Below are positions 29,565-35,948 of a stretch of 43,816 nucleotides of DNA, piece after piece. The translations under genes were made by a program, and so were the position numbers. This DNA comes from a virus. The number at the start of each line of letters is the position of its first letter. Within the stretch, counting starts at the first letter, position 1. A model generated the notes under the pieces. It searched no databases. It saw only the letters and a list, made by a program, of their open reading frames with translations, and had not been told where the DNA came from. The stretch spans positions 1 through 43,816 of IMG/VR virus record IMGVR_UViG_3300043409_001932. One strand, given 5' to 3'.

Positions 29565-29964
29565 TACAGCTGAAAGTATATTAAGTCTTTATGATCACAA
29601 ATTACCTTTTTCTGTAGCAGAGTATTTTTGCTTTGCTTTCAGGAAGCTTATTGTTTGTAATAAATCTTTAAATTATAAATTATTTAAAGATTTTATTGAG
29701 TATAAAGAAAACATAAGATACTGTTTTGGTAAAGTTGTTGGTAATGATGAATATACTTTCATCAAACTAGATGGGGTTGATATTTTAATACCAATTGGTG
29801 AAGAAGAAAGTTTTATGGATAAGTATTCTAACTGGGTATTCACATCAGCTGCTGATGTTGGTTTAGAATGGTATGAAGCTGATTACAATCAAGCAAATGT
29901 CTTAACACCTTTCCATGATTATGATATATTAAAATACGCTGGTAAATGTAAACTTACGTTTTAA
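29551..29964 (+). CDS. Hypothetical protein
   Basis: 137 residues, no family recognised. Aromatic-rich (KLPFSVAEYFCFAFRKLIVC, YSNWVFTSAADVGLEWYEA) and without signal peptide or obvious motif. It overlaps the dNMP kinase gene by 14 nt, so the two are coupled. Its TAA directly abuts the stop of the convergent minus-strand gene at 29965, with no intergenic base. Confidence 0.7.
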   Translation: MKSFDTAESILSLYDHKLPFSVAEYFCFAFRKLIVCNKSLNYKLFKDFIEYKENIRYCFGKVVGNDEYTFIKLDGVDILIPIGEEESFMDKYSNWVFTSAADVGLEWYEADYNQANVLTPFHDYDILKYAGKCKLTF

Positions 29965-30231
29965 TTACCATTTACCTGATAAGTAAGTTAGTAACTGACC
30001 AAATAACGGTATCTCAACTGTATCGTATTCACCTCTATTATATCTTGTAGACGTAACACCTTTTCCGACAACCATTTTAATAGCTCTCATTACGTTTACT
30101 AAAATTGGCTTTGGTAAAGCCCGTCTTCTGAATGACCCAATAAAAATATTGTCACCTTCATATTTTCCGTTAAAAGAATATTCACTCACGATTTCTTGTA
30201 TTTGTTGTTTTGTTAATGTGTAATTTTTCAT
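29965..30231 (-). CDS. Small tagged protein
   Basis: 88 residues starting MKNYTLTKQQIQEIVSEY, an N-terminal helix that matches tags of two other minus-strand genes here (Y-x-hydrophobic-T/S-x-x-Q-L/I). The rest (EGDNIFIGSFRRRALPKPIL, then MRAIKMVVGKGVTST) is basic and unassigned. The ATG at 30231 is chosen because it follows the upstream gene's stop (30233-30235) by 1 nt and because the longer in-frame alternative lies inside that gene. It is the end of an operon with 30233-30982 and may be capsid-packaged, judged from the tag only. Confidence 0.7.
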   Translation of the reverse strand: MKNYTLTKQQIQEIVSEYSFNGKYEGDNIFIGSFRRRALPKPILVNVMRAIKMVVGKGVTSTRYNRGEYDTVEIPLFGQLLTYLSGKW

Positions 30232-30232
30232 G

Positions 30233-30982
30233 TTATACCATTTTTGATACTGGTGTTGTTGACCATGTTTTGCAAGCCCAATATCTAGCTTTCCAGCGAG
30301 GGCCTGGGTTATCGCAATGATGTCTTGCTCTAAAATTTTTGCGTCTTCTTGGGTTATCTCTCTTGATTTCCATATTAGGGTCACCAAAATTTACTTTAAC
30401 CACGTTACCACTTGCGTTTTTAACGTGTACTTTATATTTTTTAACATCACCACGTGATATTTTACCCAATTGAACTTTTCTACCATGGTATTCAGCCTCA
30501 TTTAAGTTCTCAGTCATACTGTAATACTCGTTTATAGCCTCATTAACCATCTTTTCTAATACATCTGGTGTGATAACACCTTCGCATAGTTTATCTTTGC
30601 TTATAATCAAATCATCAATGATGTGATTACCTGTTTGCATGTTTACAATCTCATCAACTAATGAGAATAGGTTTTCATTAGTAAAACCTTCATGTTTAGA
30701 CGATCTAACTGCTTTATCCAATGCTTTTTTAGTTGGGTAATCTTTATCACCAGGTTTAGCTGGTTCCTCACCTCTAGCACGTTTAGCTGCTATATTAGCC
30801 CATAACCCCATCTTCTCAAGTAACTCACCTTTGGTTATAGTGATAGTCTCATTTTTTTTAAACTTAGCTAATTTTTCCACACCATATTTTTCAACGAATT
30901 CGTCATACGGTATATATTCAATTTCATTGTCATCAGCCCATAGAACCTCAACAAGATCAGCAGTTACATTTAATACTTTCAT
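30233..30982 (-). CDS. Phage protein with conserved C-terminal FRARHHC motif
   Basis: 249 residues. The N-terminal 55 residues are a small domain (KVLNVTADLVEVLWADDNEI, EYIPYDEFVEKYGVEKLAKF). A KAxDKAVRSSKHEG segment and a helix with LNEAEYHG follow. From about 170 it carries KVHVKNASGNVVKVNFGDPN, then RRRKNFRARHHCDNPGP and ARYWACKTW, a His/Cys-bearing block I recognise from many uncultured phage proteins, sometimes fused to assembly proteins; its function is unknown to me. Conserved His and Cys suggest a metal site. A CTATTTAT box lies 12 nt before the start. It is followed at 1 nt by the small tagged gene. Confidence 0.75.
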   Translation of the reverse strand: MKVLNVTADLVEVLWADDNEIEYIPYDEFVEKYGVEKLAKFKKNETITITKGELLEKMGLWANIAAKRARGEEPAKPGDKDYPTKKALDKAVRSSKHEGFTNENLFSLVDEIVNMQTGNHIIDDLIISKDKLCEGVITPDVLEKMVNEAINEYYSMTENLNEAEYHGRKVQLGKISRGDVKKYKVHVKNASGNVVKVNFGDPNMEIKRDNPRRRKNFRARHHCDNPGPRWKARYWACKTWSTTPVSKMV

Positions 30983-30994
30983 TACTTTTTTATT

Positions 30995-31002
30995 ATAAAT
31001 AG
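30995..31002 (-). promoter_or_regulatory. CTATTTAT box, putative late promoter
   Basis: CTATTTAT on the minus strand, 12 nt before the ATG of the FRARHHC-motif gene. Confidence 0.45.
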
Positions 31003-31009
31003 TTTATTA

Positions 31010-31042
31010 TTGGCATTTGTTCAATATTTATATTTAAATTTG
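31010..31042 (+). promoter_or_regulatory. Possible Bacteroidetes-type promoter
   Basis: TTG (31010-31012), a 22-nt spacer, then TAAATTTG (31035-31042), with the ATG only 4 nt on, so a transcript would be almost leaderless. The spacer departs from the 20 nt seen elsewhere. An ATATTTAT at 31024-31031 overlaps it. Confidence 0.45.
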
Positions 31043-31046
31043 TACT

Positions 31047-31445
31047 ATGAAAGTATTAGCAGTTGATAAATATAAATTACATTACCCAAATGAAGATGTT
31101 TTGGTTTTAGTTAATATTGATAAATTTTTAGAAAGATTTAAAAACGACTCACCAGAATACTTTGTTGGTGATGATACAACTCAACCATTTAGTATTAATA
31201 GAATAGAAAAATCAATAGATTATGTTACAAAATATGGTGACGATAATCGTTGGATTAATCCTAAAACTGGTAATAGAGATGAGTACGAAGTTATATTTGA
31301 ACCAACATTAGCTGGTATTTATGATGGTAAAATGGGTGTCACAGATGGTAGACATCGCATGGTTGCCTTAAAAAAATTAGGGTACACCCATGCTTACATA
31401 GAAGTACCCCAAGATCAAAAAAATTTATTTAGTAGTTTAGCTTAA
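31047..31445 (+). CDS. ParB/sulfiredoxin-fold protein
   Basis: 132 residues. The C-terminal half has the ParB N-domain-like signature VTDGRHRMVALKKLGYTHAY followed by an I-x-V-P strand, with an N-terminal KVLAVDKYKLHYPNEDV. Proteins with this small fold are nucleases, DNA binders or NTP-using enzymes; no HTH domain is present, so it is not a segregation ParB. It overlaps the tail-to-tail gene at 31437 by 9 nt. The role here is unknown; DNA processing is a guess. Confidence 0.7.
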   Translation: MKVLAVDKYKLHYPNEDVLVLVNIDKFLERFKNDSPEYFVGDDTTQPFSINRIEKSIDYVTKYGDDNRWINPKTGNRDEYEVIFEPTLAGIYDGKMGVTDGRHRMVALKKLGYTHAYIEVPQDQKNLFSSLA

Positions 31446-32024
31446 ACCCAATAATTTACTAGCGTCAGCTTTTAATTTCTCATCCATAACCTCACTAACA
31501 GATTCAGGTGTAACTAAAAGAAATTTACCATCCCCATCTTGCCATTTCTCACCATCAACAACATTAAGATCCTGACCTTTTTTTGATGTGTAGTTCATAT
31601 AACTAGCTAAAGCGTCCAAGATATTATTAGAATCAACATAATCTTTCCAATCAGAAGCGTTAGTCATATAGTAACCATCTTCATCAGCATCTTCTTCTTG
31701 TTCGATATCCAAATAATCAGATAACACATCTTTAATGTCTTCTGAATTACCATCACCGTAATTATCCCAAACATCATTAATTGTGTAATATATTTGATTT
31801 GTTTGTTTGTTTTTTAATAAATATTCACCACCATTAGAACTAACAATAATATAATCACCTGGAACATATTCACCTTCTTTATGCGTGTCTTTTTGATTCC
31901 ATGGTGCATCTGGTGTATCAGAACCTTCTGGATAGTTATAATTATCCATTTCAGACAATCTTTTTGTCTCAATATCTTCAAATATTTTTTGAAGTTGCGC
32001 TTCAGTTACTCTATATTTTGCCAT
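31437..32024 (-). CDS. Tagged hypothetical protein
   Basis: 195 residues. N-terminal tag MAKYRVTEAQLQKIFEDIET followed by an L-x-E site (KRLSEMDNY), then an acidic region with VPGDYIIVSSNGGEYLLKNK (small beta domain), an Asp/Glu-rich stretch (LDIEQEEDADEDGYYM), and a C-terminal helix ESVSEVMDEKLKADASKLL. There is no known domain. A CTATTTAT box lies 12 nt before the start, suggesting late expression with virion genes. The tag suggests a capsid-packaged protein. Confidence 0.75.
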   Translation of the reverse strand: MAKYRVTEAQLQKIFEDIETKRLSEMDNYNYPEGSDTPDAPWNQKDTHKEGEYVPGDYIIVSSNGGEYLLKNKQTNQIYYTINDVWDNYGDGNSEDIKDVLSDYLDIEQEEDADEDGYYMTNASDWKDYVDSNNILDALASYMNYTSKKGQDLNVVDGEKWQDGDGKFLLVTPESVSEVMDEKLKADASKLLGLS

Positions 32025-32036
32025 TGTTTTTTATTT

Positions 32037-32044
32037 ATAAATAG
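32037..32044 (-). promoter_or_regulatory. CTATTTAT box, putative late promoter
   Basis: CTATTTAT on the minus strand, 12 nt before the ATG at 32024. Confidence 0.45.
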
Positions 32045-32054
32045 TTTTAAAAAT

Positions 32055-32073
32055 AAATAAAGACCTCGTGTGG
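32055..32073. repeat. Inverted repeat arm downstream of the zinc-ribbon gene
   Basis: AAATAAAG-A-CCTCGTGTGG; the partner arm at 32906-32923 reads CCACACGAGG-CTTTATTT, giving 18 paired bases with one bulge. It begins 6 nt after the gene's stop codon. Confidence 0.6.
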
Positions 32074-32079
32074 TGTTTA

Positions 32080-32823
32080 TTATATTTCGTTACCGCAAGA
32101 AGGACAGAACTTCCAATTTGCTTTTTTTATTCTAACCCCACAACCAGAGCAGTAGTTTCTTAATTCTGAAACCTCAACTGGCTTTTGTGAGTTTGGTAAT
32201 ATTTTCCATGTTACCGAATGGTTCATATAATATGAATAATTACCGCTACCATTTTTTAGTTCGGTGTTTGATGTATTACCTCTTTCAATCCTACCAGTTT
32301 CAATTGATTTACTAGAAATACCTGATGTGTAAGTTTTACCAATGTCATTAGAAGAACAAGTAATTGTTGTAAAACTTGGGTTGTAATTTGGTTGAGTAAA
32401 GATTGGTTGATGGTAATAAGTACCACCCAATGATGGGTATACGGTATTTAAACCATATAAAATAGTTTCATCGTAAAACTCTATCTCAACCAAACCATTA
32501 TTTTGAATAGCGTCAATTGCAACTGAGTTCTCACCATCAACCTCATAGGTTGAAAATAAGAATTTCTTGGCTTCATCAATATGACGATCCAAATGAACTC
32601 TTTGACCTGGTTTTAATATTAAACCACGGTTTGAAAGATAGTTACCATTAATTTTAATTTTTGCTAATACCGAAATTGTTTTCGGATTGAATAACTCGAT
32701 CTCGAACTGATCGTTGTCATCTAGATAAACAGAATCATTAATCTGTTTTAATCTGTTTTTACCTTTTGTGATGTAGGCTTCAGGGTTCAACGTACTGTTG
32801 AACGTGTAATTTGTGTTGTACAT
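32080..32823 (-). CDS. Zinc-ribbon protein
   Basis: 247 residues. The N-terminal 140 residues form a beta-rich domain (FEIELFNPKTISVLAKIKIN, then NRGLILKPGQRVHLDRHID, DNGLVEIEFY-like strands) of a type I associate with large phages but cannot name. A Ser/Asn-rich linker follows. The C-terminus is a zinc ribbon, CSGCGVRIKKANWKFCPSCG (two CxxC pairs). Such ribbons bind protein or nucleic acid. The gene has an unusually long, GC-rich, hairpin-rich leader and is enclosed by an inverted repeat; no promoter of either class is evident close to it. Confidence 0.8.
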   Translation of the reverse strand: MYNTNYTFNSTLNPEAYITKGKNRLKQINDSVYLDDNDQFEIELFNPKTISVLAKIKINGNYLSNRGLILKPGQRVHLDRHIDEAKKFLFSTYEVDGENSVAIDAIQNNGLVEIEFYDETILYGLNTVYPSLGGTYYHQPIFTQPNYNPSFTTITCSSNDIGKTYTSGISSKSIETGRIERGNTSNTELKNGSGNYSYYMNHSVTWKILPNSQKPVEVSELRNYCSGCGVRIKKANWKFCPSCGNEI

Positions 32824-32851
32824 TTTTTCTCGTTTTATATTTTATTATACC

Positions 32852-32923
32852 AACCTTTTTGTCGCTCATCACGACTCAAGGGCAACAAGTACCCAAGGTT
32901 AATAGCCACACGAGGCTTTATTT
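32852..32923 (-). other. Structured leader or small RNA upstream of the zinc-ribbon gene
   Basis: In a 135-nt gap the base composition rises sharply and complementary arms cluster: AACCTT (32852-32857) with AAGGTT (32895-32900) enclose GTCG/CGAC (32861-32864, 32872-32875) and GGG/CCC (32880-32882, 32892-32894); GCC/GGC (32905-32907, 32913-32915) lies outside. This could fold as a three-way junction. It is not a tRNA: there is no T-loop and arm lengths do not fit. The role is unknown. Confidence 0.4.
32906..32923. repeat. Inverted repeat arm upstream of the zinc-ribbon gene
   Basis: CCACACGAGG-CTTTATTT, partner of 32055-32073. The two arms are about 830 bp apart and enclose the gene. Confidence 0.6.
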
Positions 32924-32958
32924 AATAATAAATATAGTAAAAGAAAAAATAATGTAAA

Positions 32959-33702
32959 TTAATATTGTAACTGAATAATCATGTTATCACCTTGTTGGTT
33001 AATCTCAACACTGGTAACATAAAAACTATCATATTCAGATGTTCTTTTAGAATCTAAAGATATGTTATTTGGTAAATTACCTAAATTAATTGAAGAACCA
33101 CCCATAACAAACTTACCAGAAAGAGTATTCATTTTTATACCAGAATTATCAACCTCAACTTCAAAATCTTTGCTATATTCACTAGTTTCACCAGTTAGTT
33201 CAATAGAACCTATAAAATATACGCTAGACGGTACTAAACCAATTGATTTAATTCCATATGATCTATATTCAATATCTAACTCATAGTTAGCGATAGCTTT
33301 GCTAACATTCATATAAACATCAAACTCTTCATTGTTTACAATTATTGTATTTTTAACACCTGGTTTTGCATATTCCTTAAATAAAGCATCTTGGTCAATA
33401 TAAAAATCAACATCAGAAATTTCTGCTCTAAAAATATTATCTTTAGTAGTAGCTTCTTCAGTAACACCCTCTTCAAACCCTCTTTCTCTACGAAATTGAG
33501 CATCATCAGAATCCATTTGATTTAATGTTTCACCATCCAACCAACCTTCTTGCCACGAAGCGTATTCTTTAGATCCTTTTTCATATGGATTTTTATCAAG
33601 ACCTTGTCTATTACCATGAGCCTCATTACCTTGTTTAATAATTTTTTGGTTTTTTAATACAACTTCAAGTTGCGATTCTGACATTCTGTATACTTTATTC
33701 AT
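32959..33702 (-). CDS. Tagged protein with RMF-like motif
   Basis: 247 residues. It starts NKVYRMSESQLEVVLKNQKI, the same N-terminal tag as two neighbours. Residues about 25-57 have EAHGNRQGLDKNPYEKGS then ASWQEGWLDGE, matching the compact NPY...AWxxGW pattern of ribosome modulation factor/CrpP-type domains. The remainder is beta-rich (FRAEISDVDFYID, TIIVNNEEFDVYMNVSKA, VNQQGDNMIIQLQY-type strands) and unassigned. If the motif works as in RMF, it could act on ribosomes or nucleic acid; that is only a family resemblance. A CTATTTAT box lies 18 nt before the start. Confidence 0.75.
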   Translation of the reverse strand: MNKVYRMSESQLEVVLKNQKIIKQGNEAHGNRQGLDKNPYEKGSKEYASWQEGWLDGETLNQMDSDDAQFRRERGFEEGVTEEATTKDNIFRAEISDVDFYIDQDALFKEYAKPGVKNTIIVNNEEFDVYMNVSKAIANYELDIEYRSYGIKSIGLVPSSVYFIGSIELTGETSEYSKDFEVEVDNSGIKMNTLSGKFVMGGSSINLGNLPNNISLDSKRTSEYDSFYVTSVEINQQGDNMIIQLQY

Positions 33703-33720
33703 AAAAATCTATGTTTACAT

Positions 33721-33728
33721 ATAAATAG
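33721..33728 (-). promoter_or_regulatory. CTATTTAT box, putative late promoter
   Basis: CTATTTAT on the minus strand, 18 nt before the ATG at 33702. Confidence 0.45.
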
Positions 33729-33734
33729 TTTATC

Positions 33735-34304
33735 TTATGCAATAATTTTTAAAAACTCTGATGTTGACGAGGATAATTGTTTTAATTGATCAAAACCATA
33801 AAAAGCGGCTTTACCAACCATCCTTAATCTATCTGAAATAACTAAATCAGATTTTGAATATCCGTTTATAATAGCAGGTGAACCTAACCCGCAAATGTAA
33901 TACTCCCTTTTTGATACCATACAAATGAATATTGTTTTACGATATGTTCTACCATAAACTAAAGGTAGGAATCCAAATGAGAAGGTACTAACATCAACAC
34001 TTCTACTACCTGTTATTTTATTGATGTGCGGAATTTTAATATCTGACACATTGTTGTAATCAACAAAATCAACACCTAAGAATTGCTCCATAACCGTTTC
34101 ACCAGCCACTTGCATAAAAGGTTTTCTGAAAAGATTAATCTTTTCATCATCAGTTAACTTTCGATTCAATTTAACTTCTTGTTTGTTAATTAATCTGATA
34201 ATTGAACTTGTCAATTTACCATAATGCTCATCATCCAGAGTTATTTTTTTAAACATAGGGATATGAGGGACGAATCCGTTTTGGAATGTTATTTTATTAT
34301 TCAT
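33735..34304 (-). CDS. Possible nuclease-like phage protein
   Basis: 189 residues. I see no named family, but the layout (GETVMEQFLGVDFVDY; a basic RSVDVSTFSFGFLPLVYGRT; strands KTIFICMVSKREYYICGLGS) resembles phage PD-(D/E)XK-fold proteins, with an early Glu, a D-V-S strand and a following strand pair. This is weak. A longer frame upstream of the ATG at 34304 (a Phe/Tyr-rich stretch) is rejected because a host-type promoter at 34309-34339 would lie inside it. The ATG comes 4 nt after the -7 box, so the mRNA may be leaderless. It is divergent from the helicase. Confidence 0.65.
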   Translation of the reverse strand: MNNKITFQNGFVPHIPMFKKITLDDEHYGKLTSSIIRLINKQEVKLNRKLTDDEKINLFRKPFMQVAGETVMEQFLGVDFVDYNNVSDIKIPHINKITGSRSVDVSTFSFGFLPLVYGRTYRKTIFICMVSKREYYICGLGSPAIINGYSKSDLVISDRLRMVGKAAFYGFDQLKQLSSSTSEFLKIIA

Positions 34305-34308
34305 GAGA

Positions 34309-34339
34309 CAAAAGTAAAAAATTATTTGGTAATAAACAA
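34309..34339 (-). promoter_or_regulatory. Bacteroidetes-type promoter (minus arm of a bidirectional pair)
   Basis: On the minus strand TTG (34339-34337), a 20-nt spacer, then TACTTTTG (34316-34309). The downstream ATG is 4 nt away. Confidence 0.8.
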
Positions 34340-34356
34340 AATATTTACTATTTTTG
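34326..34356 (+). promoter_or_regulatory. Bacteroidetes-type promoter for the helicase
   Basis: TTG (34326-34328, part of TTTG), a 20-nt spacer, then TATTTTTG (34349-34356); the ATG lies 24 nt downstream. Geometry relative to the opposing promoter is identical to that at 18826-18873. Confidence 0.8.
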
Positions 34357-34380
34357 TCAAAATAATCATAAAATAAATAA

Positions 34381-35766
34381 ATGAGTAAATACACAGACGA
34401 ACAATTAAACTTCATCAATTATAAGGGTGATAAGTCAATTATCCTATCAGCAACAGCTGGTTCAGGTAAAACTCACTCAACTGTTGGTAGGTTGAATGAA
34501 ATGATTGAAAATGGAGTAGACCCATCTAGAATAATTTTTTTTAGTTTCACAAATGATGCTGTTAATGAGTTAAGATCTAGAGTTAAACATGATGTTAAAA
34601 TAACTACAATACATAGTTTTACTAGTAGTTTACTTGGTAAGATGGGTTTATTCAAACCTATTGTCACATTTTATGATTTTACCAATTGGTATAAAGAAAA
34701 ATATAAACCACATATCAAAGATCCTCTTAAAATAAAACAAATATACGCCAAGAACGTAGATAAGTTTTACGAAGAGGGTAGCCAAATATCAGCAACATTT
34801 TCATCTTTTAAATTACAAAACGCTGATAATATAAAATCACCAAAACCACCATATTATGATGAATACTCTGCGTTTATTAGAGATGTTAAAGGTAGAGATT
34901 TTTCTGATATGTTAATTGATACTGAAAAATTTAGTAGACACCCAGAGTATAAAAAATATTTTGAGGGGTTATACGATTATATTTTTGTTGACGAATATCA
35001 AGACACTTCAACTCTCCAAATGAAAATATTACTATCAATTAAGGCTAAACAGTACCATCTAATTGGTGATAAAAATCAATCTATATACGGGTTTTCTGGC
35101 GCAAATTGCGAGGGTATTGAAAATTTATTAATAAATGGTTATGATACAATTACCGACATGACCCTAACCAAGAACTTTAGGTCTCATAAAAAAATTGTTG
35201 AAAATGCTAATAAATATAGCAATTTAGTTGCAATACCTCACCATGAGGATGATGGTTATATTCATGATAAATTGATAAGTGAGTTTGATATGTATGAGAT
35301 GATGAAAGATGGTAAACCATTAACTATTTTAGCTAGATCAAACAGTAGTATTAAAGATATTGAAAAGCATTGTTTAAAAGATAAAATTAAAATGAGGTAC
35401 TTCAATTTTATATCACCTCAAGATTTGGATAAAATAAAAGAGGGTAAAATTAACCCATCTTTAAAGAAGAAAATTGAATCTGTTGCACCATATCATGGTA
35501 ATACTTTTGGGTTGATTAAATTTATTGAGGATAACAAAAACTCAGATGTTTTTATAACCAGTATACATAAGAGTAAAGGTCGTGAATTCCCAAGATGTAT
35601 TATTGTTAATTCAATAGACCCTGAAATGTTATTAGAGAGTGAATTTGCTTCAGAGGAATATACTTACATTAAAGATGATGGTGATATTGATATTGAGGCT
35701 AGAAACATTCACTACGTGGCTGTAACCAGACCTAAAGAAGAATTATACTTCTTAGTATATGAATAA
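34381..35766 (+). CDS. UvrD/Rep-type SF1 DNA helicase
   Basis: A 461-residue ATP-dependent DNA helicase, compact for the family. Motifs in order: Q-like YTDEQLNFI (4-12); I SATAGSGKT (23-31); Ia FFSFTNDAVNELRSR; Ib TTIHSF (75-80); II IFVDEYQDTS (201-210); III HLIGDKNQSIYGFSGA (226-241); IV LTKNFRSHKKI (262-272); V VFITSIHKSKGREFP (390-404); VI YVAVTRPKEELYFL (445-458). All catalytic residues are present. It probably serves phage replication or recombination. It has a host-type promoter, and a bidirectional terminator follows 2 nt after the stop. Confidence 0.93.
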   Translation: MSKYTDEQLNFINYKGDKSIILSATAGSGKTHSTVGRLNEMIENGVDPSRIIFFSFTNDAVNELRSRVKHDVKITTIHSFTSSLLGKMGLFKPIVTFYDFTNWYKEKYKPHIKDPLKIKQIYAKNVDKFYEEGSQISATFSSFKLQNADNIKSPKPPYYDEYSAFIRDVKGRDFSDMLIDTEKFSRHPEYKKYFEGLYDYIFVDEYQDTSTLQMKILLSIKAKQYHLIGDKNQSIYGFSGANCEGIENLLINGYDTITDMTLTKNFRSHKKIVENANKYSNLVAIPHHEDDGYIHDKLISEFDMYEMMKDGKPLTILARSNSSIKDIEKHCLKDKIKMRYFNFISPQDLDKIKEGKINPSLKKKIESVAPYHGNTFGLIKFIEDNKNSDVFITSIHKSKGREFPRCIIVNSIDPEMLLESEFASEEYTYIKDDGDIDIEARNIHYVAVTRPKEELYFLVYE

Positions 35767-35767
35767 A

Positions 35768-35792
35768 AAAAGGGGCTAAATTAGCCCCTTTT
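35768..35792. terminator. Bidirectional terminator
   Basis: AAAAGGGGCTAA and TTAGCCCCTTTT pair around one base, with T-runs in both directions. It ends the helicase gene (plus) and the convergent 48-codon gene (minus). Confidence 0.9.
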
Positions 35793-35795
35793 ATA

Positions 35796-35942
35796 TTATC
35801 CTTGTCCTCTATTTTTTTTCTTGTAAAACTTACTATTTTTACTGTTGCTACTTTTTTTCTTTGAATGAATACCTGGTTTTTTCTTTTTTGGCTTACCAGT
35901 AAAAACTCTAGCTGAGTTCGTTGAGGTTGTTTTCTTTGCCAT
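35796..35942 (-). CDS. Small very basic protein
   Basis: 48 residues, starting MAKKTTSTNSARVFTGK and continuing KPKKKKPGIHSKKK, SNSKNSKFYKKKNRGQG; about one third Lys/Arg. The start ATG lies 6 nt after the stop of the coiled-coil gene upstream, so it is the end of that operon. The PKKKKPGxHxKxK...NYKK(x)GQG-like pattern is one I have met in uncultured marine phages. Strong basicity suggests nucleic-acid binding, possibly DNA condensation in the capsid (inference). Confidence 0.7.
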   Translation of the reverse strand: MAKKTTSTNSARVFTGKPKKKKPGIHSKKKSSNSKNSKFYKKKNRGQG

Positions 35943-35948
35943 AGGTCA

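Noticed and set aside
30232-30387. Longer N-terminus for the 29965 gene
   Set aside because: It would lie wholly within the 3' end of the FRARHHC-motif gene; the ATG at 30231 follows that gene's stop by 1 nt and restores the tag at the N-terminus.
32861-32880. Hammerhead-like core (TGATGAG near CGAC) on the minus strand
   Set aside because: The stem II between the two core parts and the GAAA segment are missing.
32852-32923. tRNA
   Set aside because: Arm lengths, anticodon loop and T-loop consensus do not fit.
34305-34418. Extended N-terminus of the 33735 gene
   Set aside because: It would cover both divergent promoters and overlap the helicase start; its Phe/Tyr-rich sequence looks non-coding.
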